64,000 nt of DNA from Trifolium pratense (GCF_020283565.1 NC_060064.1:18372337-18436336); one strand, 5' to 3'. Shown: positions 53,424 to 63,994, counted from the stretch's first letter. Notes: generated from the sequence alone by a model not told the origin. Program-made: numbers and translations.

Positions 53424-53539
53424 GACTTTGGTGGTAATCGATTTTAATATATTAGTAGTAGATTTCCTAAAATATTTAATGTTTTGTTACACTTATCTAT
53501 TACTAATATATTAAAATCAATTACCATCAAAGTTAATAA
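53424..53539. repeat. Foldback repeat downstream of CYP76 copy 1
   Basis: GGTAATCGATTTTAATATAT pairs with ATATATTAAAATCAATTACC-like sequence on the right (53505-53527), extended by TTAGTAGTAGA / TCTATTACTAA and the outer GACTTTGGTGG / CCATCAAAGTT. Confidence 0.75.
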
Positions 53540-53701
53540 TTTATCCTTATTACTTTTAACCATGTTGCAAGTTTTATATCCTTCATTGTAATTTCACTAA
53601 AAAAATAATAAAAAAATATATAGTTTCCTCGTAAAAATTCATTAGTCAGTTTTCCTAGTTGCACCTTTGTTTTCAATTTCTTCCTATACACCTCCCTAAC
53701 A

Positions 53702-54070
53702 CTGTGTTTGTTTAGGTAGATTTACAAAAGAGAGAAATAAGAAAGAGAGAGATAGCAAAGAAATTAGCTATTTATATGGTTTGGATGAGGAGAGAAATAA
53801 GGAAAGAGAGAAATATAATGATTAATAACTGCCAAAAATAAATCTCTCCGTATTATGAGAGATTTGTGTGACAATAATTTTAAAACAATACTCTCATTCA
53901 ACTAATTTATTTTCTTGTAGAAAAGGGTAAATTTGTTATTTTCCCATTTTTATTAATTTTTCTCTTCTCACTTTTCTATTCATTCAAACCATATAAAATT
54001 TCTATTCAATTTCTCTTCTATCTCTCTTCTCTCTTATTTCTCTCTTCACTATTTCTCTCTTCCCTATCTC
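53702..54070. repeat. Inverted-repeat element rich in AGAGA/TCTCT
   Basis: Left AAGAGAGAAATAAGAAAGAG and TTTATATGGTTTGGATGA pair with right CATTCAAACCATATAAA and CTCTTATTTCTCTCTT. The left edge TGTTTGTTTAGG suggests a hAT-like MITE, but no target duplication was found. Confidence 0.5.
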
Positions 54071-54440
54071 TTTAACATCCCCAATTCCCTAAAACACTAT
54101 AGTTTTAGTGCTCACCCCCCTCCCATTCTGCACATGTTTAATATTCTCACCTCCCTCCTCTTATTTTCTTCTAATTTTCTATTTTCTTCATAAAACTACT
54201 TTCTCTTATTTATTTTTCCATTTTTAATTTAATTACTAAATTAAATAAATTCTAATTTATAGTTTTTCTCGCTAAATCAATATCTTTACCTCAATAATTA
54301 AATCAATTAACGAATAAACACATTAAAATTTAATTCATTTAAATAAAATAATCATTTTTAAAAATTAGGGTGTTACACTTAAAACAACCTAAGAAATAGA
54401 GACTCTGATAATAAGTAATAACATCATAAATAAAAAATTT
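54071..54440. other. AT-rich spacer, nothing recognised
   Basis: Low-complexity TC- and A-rich DNA without a supported frame or repeat structure. Confidence 0.5.
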
Positions 54441-54800
54441 ATAATTGTAAAATTAATTTGTGCATGTACTCAATATACACATGAGTACCTGATGAGTATA
54501 TAGAGTGTCACGTGACTTTTGGAGCACCAATGCTTTACTGCGGGAATGGATTCTCTCAAGTGTGATTTACACTTGAGAGAATAAAAAAGTGTAATCTAAC
54601 ACCATCTAAATTCATTTTCTCTAAATTTTTATATGTTCATATCTCTTAATCAATGGTAACAAATCACACTTTATTCTCTGTGTAAATTACACTTGAGAGG
54701 ATTCATTCTCCTTTACTGCATATATATATATATATATATATATGTAACATGTGTCACAAAAAGAAAAGACAGGTGCAAGCATTCTCATCTTACCAAATGT
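54440..54800 (+). pseudogene. Possible vestige of a third CYP76 copy (upstream region plus a few codons)
   Basis: AAATTAATTTGTGCATGTAC and the (TA)n-GTAACATGTG stretch resemble the region before CYP76 copy 2 (AATTAATTTGTGTACATACC and TATATATGTAGAAAAATC). GGTGCAAGCATTCTCATCTT at about 54773 is close to the GTGTGCAAGCATTTTCATCTTC inside both P450 first exons. It is short, so chance is possible. Confidence 0.3.
54545..54715. repeat. Foldback repeat
   Basis: AATGGATTCTCTCAAGTGTG, ATTTACACTTGAGAGAATAA on the left pairs with TTATTCTCTGTGTAAATTAC, ACTTGAGAGGATTCATTCTC on the right, and each arm also contains an internal palindrome. Confidence 0.75.
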
Positions 54801-54989
54801 TCAAGTTACAGTATTATAAAGCAAACCACAAAACAACCATTCTTAAATTCTAATATTATGTTTTATCCTTTGAGTTCCTAGCCCTAGCCTATAAGAGAAT
54901 TAGATTCATTGTTAGTAATTACTTATCCGCAGTATAGAGCTCTTAACAACAACTGAAAATCTAATGGTTCCTACATTATGGGATTGTAG

Positions 54990-56140
54990 AACAAATAATT
55001 ATTATTTTAAAAAATAAAATATATATTAAAATTTCCTATTATTTTTTCTCTTCCTTTTAACTAAAATCTAACAAATTGTGATATGTTTATAGGATCTTAT
55101 GATAGTTCCATTGATACACTTATTGACACAAATGGCGTTGTACTAAAGCTGATTGAGCTCTTGGGAACAGATAATATGCCCCTTTACATAGGAATGTATC
55201 ATTCATTATCTTGTACATGAAAAGAAAGAATTATGTTTGATGGTTGATGACTTAACCTCTGTATATATGTAGTTGCAAGCTTCTTCATTTCTAACATGCA
55301 TTATTATAGAAAGTTTGACGATATGAAAATTGTAGCTAAATTTAATGTCATGTCTTGTTATCCATTTTTAAAACTTTTTTTATAGATAGGACAAAACAAT
55401 CAATAATGACTTTAAACGGAATTTCAATTTTTGTGTCCTTGTTTAAACGAAATTTCAACTGTCATGTCCTTGTTATCCCTTTCTAAAACTTTTTTTGATA
55501 GATAGGGCAAAACAGTCAATAATGACTTTAAACGGAATTTCAACTGTCATGTCTTTGTTATCCCTTTCTAAAACTTTTTTTATAGATAGGGCAAAACAGT
55601 CAATAATGACTTTAAACGGAATTTCAACTGTCGTGTCCTTGTTATCCCTTTCTAAAACTTTTTTTTATAGATAGGGCAAAACAGTCAGTAATGACTTTAA
55701 ACGGAATTTCAACTGTACATGTCCTTGTTATCAATTTCTAAAACTTTTTTTATGTATAGGGTTAAACAGTCAATAATAACTTTAAACGGAATTTCAATTG
55801 TCGAGACCTTGTTATCCCTTTCTAATTTTTTTTATAGCTAGGGCAAAACACTCAATAACGACTTTAAACGAAATTTCAATTGTCGTGTCCTTGTAAATTT
55901 AGTTACAATTTTCATATCGTCAAACTTTCATACCTATATAAAGGGGCATATTATCTCTTCCCATGAACTCAATCAGCTTTGGTACAACGTCATTTGTGTC
56001 AATAAGTGTATCAATGGAACCGTCATAAGATCCTATAAACATATCACAATTTGTTAGATTTTAGCTAAATGGAAGAGTAAAAATAACAAGAACTTTTAAT
56101 ATTTATTTTATTTTATTTTTTAAAATAAGAGTTATTTTAA
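54990..56140. mobile_element. Foldback element with a minisatellite core, between the P450 genes
   Basis: Left arm about 54990-55345 (CTAACAAATTGTGATATGTT, GGATCTTATGATAGTTCC, ATTGACACAAATGGCGTTGT) is inverted on the right at about 55885-56140 (ACAACGTCATTTGTGTCAAT, CCGTCATAAGATCC, AACATATCACAATTTGTTAG). An insertion of about 100 bp (55200-55305) interrupts the left arm. No coding frame is seen; the superfamily is not determined. Confidence 0.7.
55370..55900. repeat. Minisatellite, about 84-bp unit, six copies
   Basis: The anchor CTTTAAACGG (one copy CTTTAAACGA) occurs at 55420, 55526, 55610, 55695, 55780 and 55862, spaced 82-85 bp except for the first interval of 106. Each unit continues TGTCCTTGTTATCCCTTTCT and ATAGATAGGGCAAAACAGTC with a few substitutions. 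Confidence 0.9.
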
Positions 56141-56615
56141 AAACAAAATAATGAGTGGAAGTATCTTACGTATATATATTAAATAATGAGTTTCTCTTAT
56201 AATGAATCATTTGGGTGGATTGAAGTTCGATCACTGAGAAGAGTAATTGTTTATTACATTTTATTTACTTCGAGGCCACACTCAAGTTACTAGATCCCCT
56301 CTTCTCTGAAATTAAAGAGTTAACACAAGTACAAAAATGTTGATAAATGTTGGTTCAGCCATAAAAGAGTTAACTATATTGTAAGAGTTGTTCGACTCCC
56401 ATGACCTGTGTGAAAATCTCTTTGATGAATGATTTATAAATACCTCTATTACTACTTATTGAATTTTTTGGTCTATTCAAAATGGTGAATTCGAAAATCA
56501 ATTCATCTAAATTTTTTGTCATAACAATAAAATTTTATAATTAATTTGTGTACATACCCACGAATACTACGATATTGGATGGGTGCCACCGCCACATATG
56601 ACTTTTAGATAATGT

Positions 56616-56633
56616 GTATATATATATATATAT
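56616..56633 (+). promoter_or_regulatory. TATA-rich region of CYP76 copy 2
   Basis: A TATATATA run lies about 42-58 bases before the ATG at 56675, comparable to the TATA position of copy 1. Being a dinucleotide repeat, it is less specific. Confidence 0.4.
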
Positions 56634-56674
56634 GTAGAAAAATCAACAAAAGATAAAGGCAAAAGCAAAAAGCT

Positions 56675-59091
56675 ATGGAGTACCAAATATTTCTAATACT
56701 GATTAGTTTTATGTGTGCAAGCATTTTCATCTTCATTTTTAGAAAATTAAACCAAACTCAAAAATCTACAAATCTTCTTCCACCAGGGCCACGCCCATTT
56801 CCCATCATTGGAAACATTTTAGAACTTGGCAAAAACCCACACAAGACACTCACAAAACTCTCTCAAATCTATGGACCAATCATAACACTAAAATTAGGAA
56901 CAATAACAACCATAGTAATCTCATCACCACAACTAGCCAAACAAGTCTTACATGAAAATTCACAAATCTTCTCTAATAGAACTGTCCCACATGCACTTTA
57001 TGCACTTAATCATGACAAAGTCTCAGTTGGAATGCTTCCACCATTAGCTTTATGGAAGAAACTAAGAAAAATTTGTGCTACAAAAGTATTTTCTACAAAT
57101 ATTCTTGACTCAACAAAAATTCTCCGCCAACAAAAGTTGCAAGAATTATTGGATTATGTGAAGGAAAAATGTAACAAAGGTGAAGTTTTTGATGTTGGTG
57201 AGGTTGTTTTTACAACTGTCCTTAATTCAATTTCAAATATTTTGTTCTCTATGGATTTGACTCATTCCACACCCAATGAAAAGTCTCAAGAGTTTAAAAA
57301 CATTATTTGGGGAATCATGGAAGAAGCTGGTAGGCCTAATGTTTCAGATTTCTTTCCAATTCTTCGTCCATTAGATCCACAAAGGGTAAAAGCAAGGATG
57401 ACCAATCATATGAAAAAGGTGTATAAGATTTTTGATGGAATTATTGAAGAAAGAATTTGTTCAAGAGATTCCAAAGTTGATTATGAGGTGTGCAATGATG
57501 TGTTAGATTCACTTCTTAATAACAACAATCTTGGAGAAACCACTTCTGAATTGAGCCGCAATGAGATGGTGCATCTATTTCAGGTTAGTATTGTTTTTTC
57601 AGTAATTGAATTTCAGTAAATCATAATCTAATCACTTTTTTAAGGAGTTTATAGGCGTATGTAGGGGTGGAAATAGTTCAGACCTCTCAAGGGTCTATGA
57701 TACCAAGATATCCCTACAACCTTTCAATATTTTGGATAATTTTTAAAACACTATTTTTAAAATCTGTTTGATTCGTAAAAGATAATAATTGGACCGAACA
57801 ATATAGGACCCAACAACATAGATAAACTTCAAGGCATTTAACAATTTTTGTCTTGTACTTTGATGGACAATATTATTTTGATAATTTAGAAAATATGTTC
57901 TTGGGATAACAAGTTATCATTTCAGTTTCCATCCAATCTCATAGCCCCTAATTTGTCCGGTTCCCAAAAATAATTTTAAAATAAAATACAGTAACACTTG
58001 AAATTGTTATCCAACCCTTTTGTTTTTAATATATCAAACACATCTATACTTTGATTTCTTTGATGGTGAATTAAACTAAGTTTTATTCTTTTCCTCCAAA
58101 TAGCTCGGTTAGTAGCTACTAAATCATTATTAAAGAGTTCGAGAATCCCCACACTTAAAATATTCAGGTCTAGCCGCTATAGGCTGCAAAATCCACTAAA
58201 AAAATAATTAACCTCTACAAATATGTGAATATGGTTTTTTTTGTTTTGTTTTTATAATCTATGAAATATGCGGATTGATTATATATGTTTCTAACTGCAC
58301 TACATCCGCACATTTGGTTGGATGTAATGTTAAGAAGTTCCACATCGGATGTGAGTTGACCTAGACAATCGTTTATAAGTAAGAAACAATTTTCACCTTA
58401 CAAGTCGATTTTGTATATTTGAATTAGGCCAATTTCAATTCTCACCTTAAAGTTAACAGACATTCCATATTTATTTGAGTAGGATTTATTTGTTGCCGGG
58501 ACAGATACTACATCAAGCACCATTGAATGGATTATGGCAGAGCTACTACGTAATCCTGAAAAATTAACAAAAGCAAGAAAAGAATTATGTAAAGCAATTG
58601 GCAAAGATGAAACAATTGAAGAATCACATATATCAAAGTTACCTTTCTTACAAGCAATTGTGAAGGAAACATTGAGATTGCACCCAGCTGTTCCATTATT
58701 GCTACCACACAAATGTGATGAAAATATGAACATATTAGGCTTCAATGTGCCAAAAAATGCACAAGTATTTGTCAATGTGTGGGCAATGGGAAGAGATCCA
58801 ACCATTTGGGAAAATCCAACTATGTTCATGCCTGAAAGATTTTTGGAGTGTGATATTAATTATAAGGGTAATAATTTTGAGCTTATACCTTTTGGAGCTG
58901 GCAAAAGAATTTGTCCAGGATTGCCATTAGCTCATAGGACTATGTATTTGATTGTGGCATCCCTTCTACGCAACTTTGAATGGACACTTGCTGATGGGCT
59001 AAAGCCAGAAGACATGAATATGGATGAGCAATTTGGGATAACCCTGAAGAGAATCAAAGCTCTTCGAGTTCAAGCTACTTCATCACCATAG
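56675..59091 (+). CDS. Cytochrome P450, CYP76 family (copy 2), 505 aa
   Basis: Exons 56675-57583 (303 codons) and 58483-59091 are joined by one phase-0 intron, the same structure as copy 1. It has the membrane anchor, LLPPGPRPFPIIGN hinge, AGTDTTS in the I-helix (about 308-314), KETLR (Glu365, Arg368), MPERFLE and haem loop PFGAGKRICPG with Cys447. Exon sequences align almost without gaps to copy 1, with one extra codon (LL before PPGP), so the pair arose by tandem duplication. Differences cluster after the conserved RTVPHA (residues about 100-120), the part of P450s that forms substrate recognition site 1. The gene looks functional. Substrate and product cannot be read from sequence. Confidence 0.92.
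58320..58445 (+). repeat. TRIM-like short terminal repeat copy in the intron of CYP76 copy 2
   Basis: Landmarks are TGTTAAGAAGTTCCACATCG, TCGTTTATAAGTAAGAAAC, TTCACCTTACAAGTCGATTT and AATTAGGCCAATTTC, the same order as at 27938 and (inverted) 38066. Intron 1 of copy 1 has none, so insertion followed the duplication. Confidence 0.6.
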
Positions 59092-59586
59092 ATGGATATG
59101 TTTGAAGGGAAAATATGAATATAATTAAACATTTGTGATAAAATGAAAATAGATGCATTTGATATGACTGCAATTATGTTTGTCCCGTCGTTGTTGAGAC
59201 TTCTAAAATTGTTATATTGTTGCATATGGATTTGGATTCTCTAAATTTGTTTTTCCTAAATTCACCTAAATTCAAGTAAAAATGAACTAAGAGAGAGAGA
59301 AAAAAAAGATATTGCATATCTAGGTGCATTTATGTATGTTGTAAAGACCAAAATACCCTAAAGTTTTGCCTAAATGTAAGAAATTTAGGAAACTATGACT
59401 TTAGAGAATCCAAATTTGTTGGATACTACAATTTGAAACGGGTAAAAATAATTTCTTAATAAAGGATGATGTTATAGCCATTTGTGAACTTAATAAAAAC
59501 AAAAGGTTGTATATTTTCAAAGTGTAGATACACATATAAACAATAATTAATGAACTAGATCAAATAACATTTATTCGTAGTATATT
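59092..59586. other. 3' side of CYP76 copy 2, no gene seen
   Basis: AT-rich spacer; a short purine run (GAGAGAGAGAAAAAAAAG) at about 59292-59309. Nothing coding. Confidence 0.5.
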
Positions 59587-59940
59587 TTTCCCAGTGAAAA
59601 TAGGTTACACTATGTTTTGCGATAGTAAAAAGATTGAGTAATTTTATAAAAATACGATGATTCATCGTTTAGTTATTTAATATTAAAAAAATTAAAAAAA
59701 ATCATTCAAGTAACCCATTATCTAAACCGGAAATTAGTGGATTTATCCAACCAAAATAGATCGTTATTTTTCATAGTGAAAATAGATTATAGTATATTTA
59801 AGAAAATACAACGGTTGAGTTATTTTTATGAAAAAATGTGATGATTTGTCATTTAGTTATTTAATTGGAAAAATAAATTACAATTTGGGTAACCCACTAC
59901 CCAACCCAAAATGGAAATTAGCGGGTTTATCCAACCTGGT
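59587..59940. repeat. Diverged tandem duplication, about 180-bp unit
   Basis: Both halves run CATAGTGAAAATAG (or CCAGTGAAAATAG), TTTAGTTATTTAAT, GTAACCCA and GGAAATTAG(T/C)GG(A/G)TTTATCCAACC. The 135-codon frame from 59828 is a by-product. Confidence 0.7.
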
Positions 59941-60030
59941 CCAATGTTGTAATTGCGGTTATTTTATTGGAGATTTTCTTTTGTCATCGTACCGGTTTCT
60001 CACACGCCTACGAGTTTCCATTTTTATCTT

Positions 60031-60275
60031 CCGCTACTTAAGTAGCGGATGTTATAAAAATGAGAAATTTGAGAGACAAAAAACATCTTACATGAAATTC
60101 AAGATTTTAAATGTCTGCTACTTAAGTAGCGGATTCATCCCCTATTTAAATAACGGAAGTTATAAAAATGAGAAATTTGAGGAAAAAAAAAACACCCGTA
60201 AGATGAAAATAGATTTTAAACGGCTATTTAAGTAGCGAACGTTATAAAAATGAAAATTTTGAGGAAAAAAAACAC
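60031..60275. repeat. Tandem repeat around a perfect palindrome
   Basis: CCGCTACTTAAGTAGCGG at 60031-60048 is a perfect 18-base palindrome. The block (GTAGCGGA)TGTTATAAAAATGAGAAATTTGAG recurs at about 60045, 60148 and 60235 with point changes, and TACTTAAGTAGCGGA recurs near 60119. Confidence 0.75.
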
Positions 60276-60760
60276 CCACACCGACAAACTTTAAAAAAAA
60301 AATCGTTGAATTTCAATAGTTTGAATACATAACTATATTTTTTGAATTTTTATAAAAAATTTGTGGAGTTGATCTACTCAATGAGATCTTTGAATTCAAT
60401 GGTTGGATTGAAGAAATATAATGCCGATATCGAGTTATTAAGCGGAGTTAGTCAATAGAAACTTACTCCTTGAGTCAACAGATCACTCCTCATAAAATAA
60501 TAACAAACTAAAAAGGCTTAAATATAAAAAAGGTCCCTCCAATTATGATGTGTTTACCGGCTCAAGGTTCAACTGGTCAGATTGAGATTCAATCAGGTTG
60601 GACTGTTTTTTAAATAAATATTTATATTTTGATATTTTCATGATATATAAAATAATAACAAACAAAAAATGCTTAAATATGAAAACGGTTCTTGCAAGAC
60701 TTATTATGATTTTAGTCCCCATAAAAAAAGTATGATTTTAATCCTTACAAAATCACAAAA
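60276..60760. other. AT-rich spacer with transposon-like ends, no gene
   Basis: AGGCTTAAATATAAAAAAGG at about 60515 and ATGCTTAAATATGAAAACGG near 60670 look like ends of small DNA elements (the second followed by TTATGATTTTAGTCCCC). The structures could not be closed. Confidence 0.35.
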
Positions 60761-60763
60761 CTT

Positions 60764-61378
60764 TTAAAATGGTTCCTGAAGTGAAATATGAGTTGATTTG
60801 GCAAATTTATTCTTAAGAAAATAAATCCAGAAACGTTCCAACTCTCCATCTAAGTGAATTTCAGCTATACCCTTGGTTGCTATTGACAGCATAGGCCCAA
60901 GCCCAACTGGAACACCAGGAGTAACATCACACTTGTTTTGAAGTTCCCATACACCATCCGTAAGGATTGCAGCCACAATTTTGTCATAATCAGGAAGAAC
61001 AGAGTAGAATTTTTTAACAATCTGCGCAGCCTGGTGCAAAATGAAGCCATATGTGAAAAAACATAAACAAATGAACTGCGTAAATTTAAAACTAAAGCAC
61101 ATGTGACATTCACCCTGTTAGATTACCTCTTGTAAAGGAGAGTGAATTTCAGGAGGTGGTTTGGAGTGTTCTTCAGTGTACACTGCAGCTTGGCTTAATG
61201 CAGCTAAGGGAGTTTGCTCGTCATATCCAATTCGCAATTTTGCCTGGAAAACAAGTAATTAACAAGAGAAGTAAACCCAACCCACCAGATTATTTGAATA
61301 ACAGAAAAATTGCAACCTGTAGCAAACGGATTATATATAGAGGTTCGCAGTCAGTTGCAGCAACAAGCAGACATGTAT
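60764..61378 (-). pseudogene. LIG1: DNA ligase 1 fragment, truncated and lacking the catalytic lysine motif
   Basis: Three exon pieces with good splice sites read on the minus strand: about 61376-61317 (CLLVAATDCEPLYIIRLLQ), 61243-61127 (AKLRIGYDEQTPLAALSQAA ... PPPEIHSPLQE, 39 codons) and 61030-60857 (QIVKKFYSVLPDYDKIVAAI ... TPGVPVG then PMLS, ending ATKGIAEI). These are consecutive exons of the DNA-binding/early adenylation region of plant DNA ligase 1, the replicative ATP-dependent ligase. Homology stops just before the segment that should carry the KYDGER active site; the frame then runs through unrelated sequence to a stop at 60764. A two-residue insertion (LG) breaks GVPVGPML. Introns are retained, so this came from genomic DNA, not a reverse-transcribed copy. 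It cannot be a working ligase. Confidence 0.8.
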
Positions 61379-61389
61379 AATAAATCAAA

Positions 61390-62470
61390 TCTTGAGTTTT
61401 ATTTCCTCAATTGTGGAGATGTTGTCAGTTAGAATTTATCTAAGTAAGCCTGATGAATTATAATATGAATGTCGATTTGACAATAATGTGATATAATTAT
61501 AGCGGATGAGCCATTGTATTAGTATAATACAATGATGATAGGAGCCAATGAGAATAAATCTATAATGACAACATTCTAAATCGTTTCTCAATCGGTCTAC
61601 CTAATGAATTGTTCTAAGTGAGAATGTTGTCGCTTAGTTAAATAAGCAGACTTGTAGATTTATTGTGAAGAACAAGTTTATTGTTATAGATTTGTATAAA
61701 CATTATATGAGATTAATTGACTTAGAGAGACGTCTTAGTCAATATTACTTGATGAAAGAAAATTACGTTTTCATCATTTGTGTAAATAATTTTGTGATAC
61801 ATCGAGGGGAATTAGATTTTAGCCAATTGAAATCAACAAGTGATAGGAACTCAACCTTTGTGATTGGAGATCCCATGAATAAGGTTCATATGGGTAAAAA
61901 CAAGTTACTTGTTAGATCTGCTAGCACCAAAAATTAATTAAATAATTTTTGTCTTAGTCCTTTTCCTATGGTGTGAGTGAAAAAGTGTTAGACACTGCAT
62001 TATTGAGAGGTTAAGCTTACTATAAAGCTTTTAATGAATTTCATATCCCTTATGGGTGGTGTATGATTTGCAGCATACACTTGATAAAATCACCTATTTG
62101 AGTGTCAAGTGGGGCCACTTGTATGAGATCTTGGCAAAATCTCTAGAGCACTCATGAAAGAATTCAGGCAAGCGCACGGCCTTTTCGCGTAACATAGCGG
62201 CAACAACAAGAATTGTGGGGTGTAATGCGATTGGTAGACCGCTAACATACGCTAAGTTTTATTGGTTCATATAGTTTGCTACACCAATGTTACTGTGTGT
62301 TAAGTACTATCAGTCTAAGACTGGTTCATATAGCTTGCTACACTAGTTTGATGCATTACATCAATGATGTTAATCCAGAAAATGTTTTTTGAGTATTCTT
62401 TTATACTTTAAAATAAATTGTGGGGGATTGTTGTCCATTTTATTGTTATAATTTATTTTAAAGTTATTTA
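61390..62470 (+). mobile_element. Probable 3' tail of an LTR retrotransposon
   Basis: The stretch ends with the polypurine-like TTGTGGGGGATTG at about 62419-62431 followed by TTGTCCATTTTATTGTTATA, a junction typical of plant copia 3' LTR starts. Phrases such as GGTAGACCGCTAACATACGC are of a kind seen before that junction. The 90-codon frame at 61665-61937 has no domain I recognise. No protease, integrase or reverse transcriptase is present. Confidence 0.4.
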
Positions 62471-62606
62471 AATTTTTTTTATATAGTTTTCAAAAGAATT
62501 AACTCATGTTTATTATTATTAATGATATGTTAAACATGTGTTTACTAAACTTGGTCAAGTACACGTTATATTTTCAATTGGCATCTATACCCCCTTTATT
62601 CCTAAC

Positions 62607-62830
62607 TAGCGGGTCAGGCGCGCGTCTGCCTGTGTCTAACTTATGTCAACATAAAAAGAAATATATGTCTTATGTTATTTTGAGTTTGTTATTAAATAAA
62701 ATTTGTTGCTACTAAAAAAATCAAGGGTATTGTTGGTATTATTGTTAAGTGTTATTTCAAATTAGAGTGAAGGGCAAGATGGACCCAAAAAAAATCAGCC
62801 CAAACTCTCCTATCTCCTTTATATATTGGA
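62607..62830. repeat. Dispersed repeat related to 34925-35160
   Basis: Begins ACTAGCGGGTCAGGCGCGCG and continues TGTGTCTAACTTATGTCAAC, TTGAGTTTGTTATTAAATAA, TTTGTTGCTACTAAAAAAAT and GGGTATTGTTGGTATT, matching the intron repeat. It lies directly against the TIR element at the window's end. Confidence 0.55.
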
Positions 62831-62840
62831 AATTTTTTTT

Positions 62841-63994
62841 TTCTACCCCAACAATATTCACTCTACCCCAACATATTTTTCAAAATACCTAGTATACCCT
62901 TATAAAAATTTAGTATTTTTTTTTGTCGTATTATACTGTTCCGGTAAACTGTTTCATCCTCCCAAAAAACTGTTTCGGTAAGTATTTATCTTTACCGGTA
63001 TGTTAATTTTACCGGTACACTTTTTAAAAAGTGTTCCGGTATGTTAATTTTACCGGTACACTTTTTAATAAATGTTTCGGTATGTTGATTTTACCGGTAC
63101 ACTTGGTTTTAATAAGTGTTCCGGTATGTTAATTTTACCGGTACACTTTTTAATAAGTGTTCCGGTATGTTGATTTTATGGGTACACTTGGTTTTAATAA
63201 GTGTTCCGGTATGTTTAATTTAAAGACTGATCTCTTTGTTCGTCGATAACTGCAGAGCATCAACTTTGTTTCCCAAAAATGACCCTTTTTCTTCTTTTGT
63301 TCTTTTTCTTCATCTTCTCCACAACCCATCTTTCTGAATCATCATCTTCTTCTGATATCACAACTCTAGTTTACAAAGGCTGTTCAAAAGAAACTTTCAC
63401 AGATCCAAATGGTGCATATTCACAATCTCTTTCAGCACTCTTTGGTTCACTAGTTTCACAATCAACAAAAACAAAGTTCTACAAACCAACAACTGGTAAT
63501 GGCCAAAACAGCATAACAGGTATCTTCCAATGTAGAGGAGATCTCACAGACTGAGATTGTTACAGCCGTGTTACAGCTGTGTTAGTAAACTTCCTGTTCT
63601 TTCTGACAAAATCTGTGGCAAAACCATATCTGCAAGAGTTCAACTTTTAGGTTGTTACATGTTTTATGAGGTTGCTGGTTTTCCTCAAATTTCAGGTATG
63701 GAAGTTCTTTTCAAAACTTGTGAAAAAACATACCGGAACACTTATGCTACTAGTTATCAATGAAATAAAACCAAGTGTACCGGAACACTTATTAAAAAGT
63801 GTACCGGTAAAATTAACATACTGAAACACTTTTAAAAAGTATACCGGTAAAATTAATTTACCGGCAAAGATAAATGCTTACTGGAACAGTATAATACGAC
63901 AAAAAAATAATTAAAATATACTAATTTTTTATAAGGGTATATTGGGTATTTTGAAAAATATGTTGGGGTAGAGTGAAGATTGTTTGGATAGAAA
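62841..63994. mobile_element. TIR element enclosing a captured PDLP gene fragment
   Basis: The left end (TTCTACCCCAACAATATTCA at 62841, then CTCTACCCCAACATATTTTT) is mirrored at the right (AAAATATGTTGGGGTAGAGT, GAAGATTGTTTGGATAGAAA, to 63994). Inside each arm lie repeats of about 42 bp containing GGTATGTTAATTTTACCGGT and ACACTTTTTAATAAGTGTTC: five to six on the left (to about 63220), two to three on the right (63768-63880). No transposase is present. Target duplication could not be identified because the flanks are T- and A-rich. Confidence 0.75.
63279..63763 (+). pseudogene. Broken 5' fragment of a plasmodesmata-located protein gene (PDLP2/3-like, DUF26)
   Basis: The frame opens with a hydrophobic signal peptide (MTLFLLLFFFFIFSTTHLS), then TTLVYKGCSKETFTDPNGAY, TKTKFYKPTTGNG and IFQCRGDLTD before a TGA at 63552-63554. 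After an 11-base duplication the homology resumes in another frame with CYSCVSKLPVLSDKICGKTI and QLLGCYMFYE, ISGMEVLFKTC, and then breaks off into the element's repeat sequence at about 63728. This corresponds to the signal peptide and first of two DUF26 domains of PDLP2/PDLP3-type proteins, receptor-like proteins of plasmodesmata. The second DUF26 domain and the membrane segment are missing. The stop falls inside the C-X8-C-X2-C motif. It cannot make the normal protein. Confidence 0.85.

Noticed and set aside
55370..55900. Regular repeats that might suggest a CRISPR array
   Set aside because: Units are contiguous 84-bp tandem copies without unique spacers, in plant nuclear DNA.
60764..60856. 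Continuation of the ligase fragment past AEI
   Set aside because: The residues HLDGELERFWIYF do not match the ligase family; they are read-through into unrelated sequence.
61665..61937. 90-codon frame in the retroelement tail
   Set aside because: No recognisable domain; it lies between retroelement-like sequences and has no splice or promoter support.
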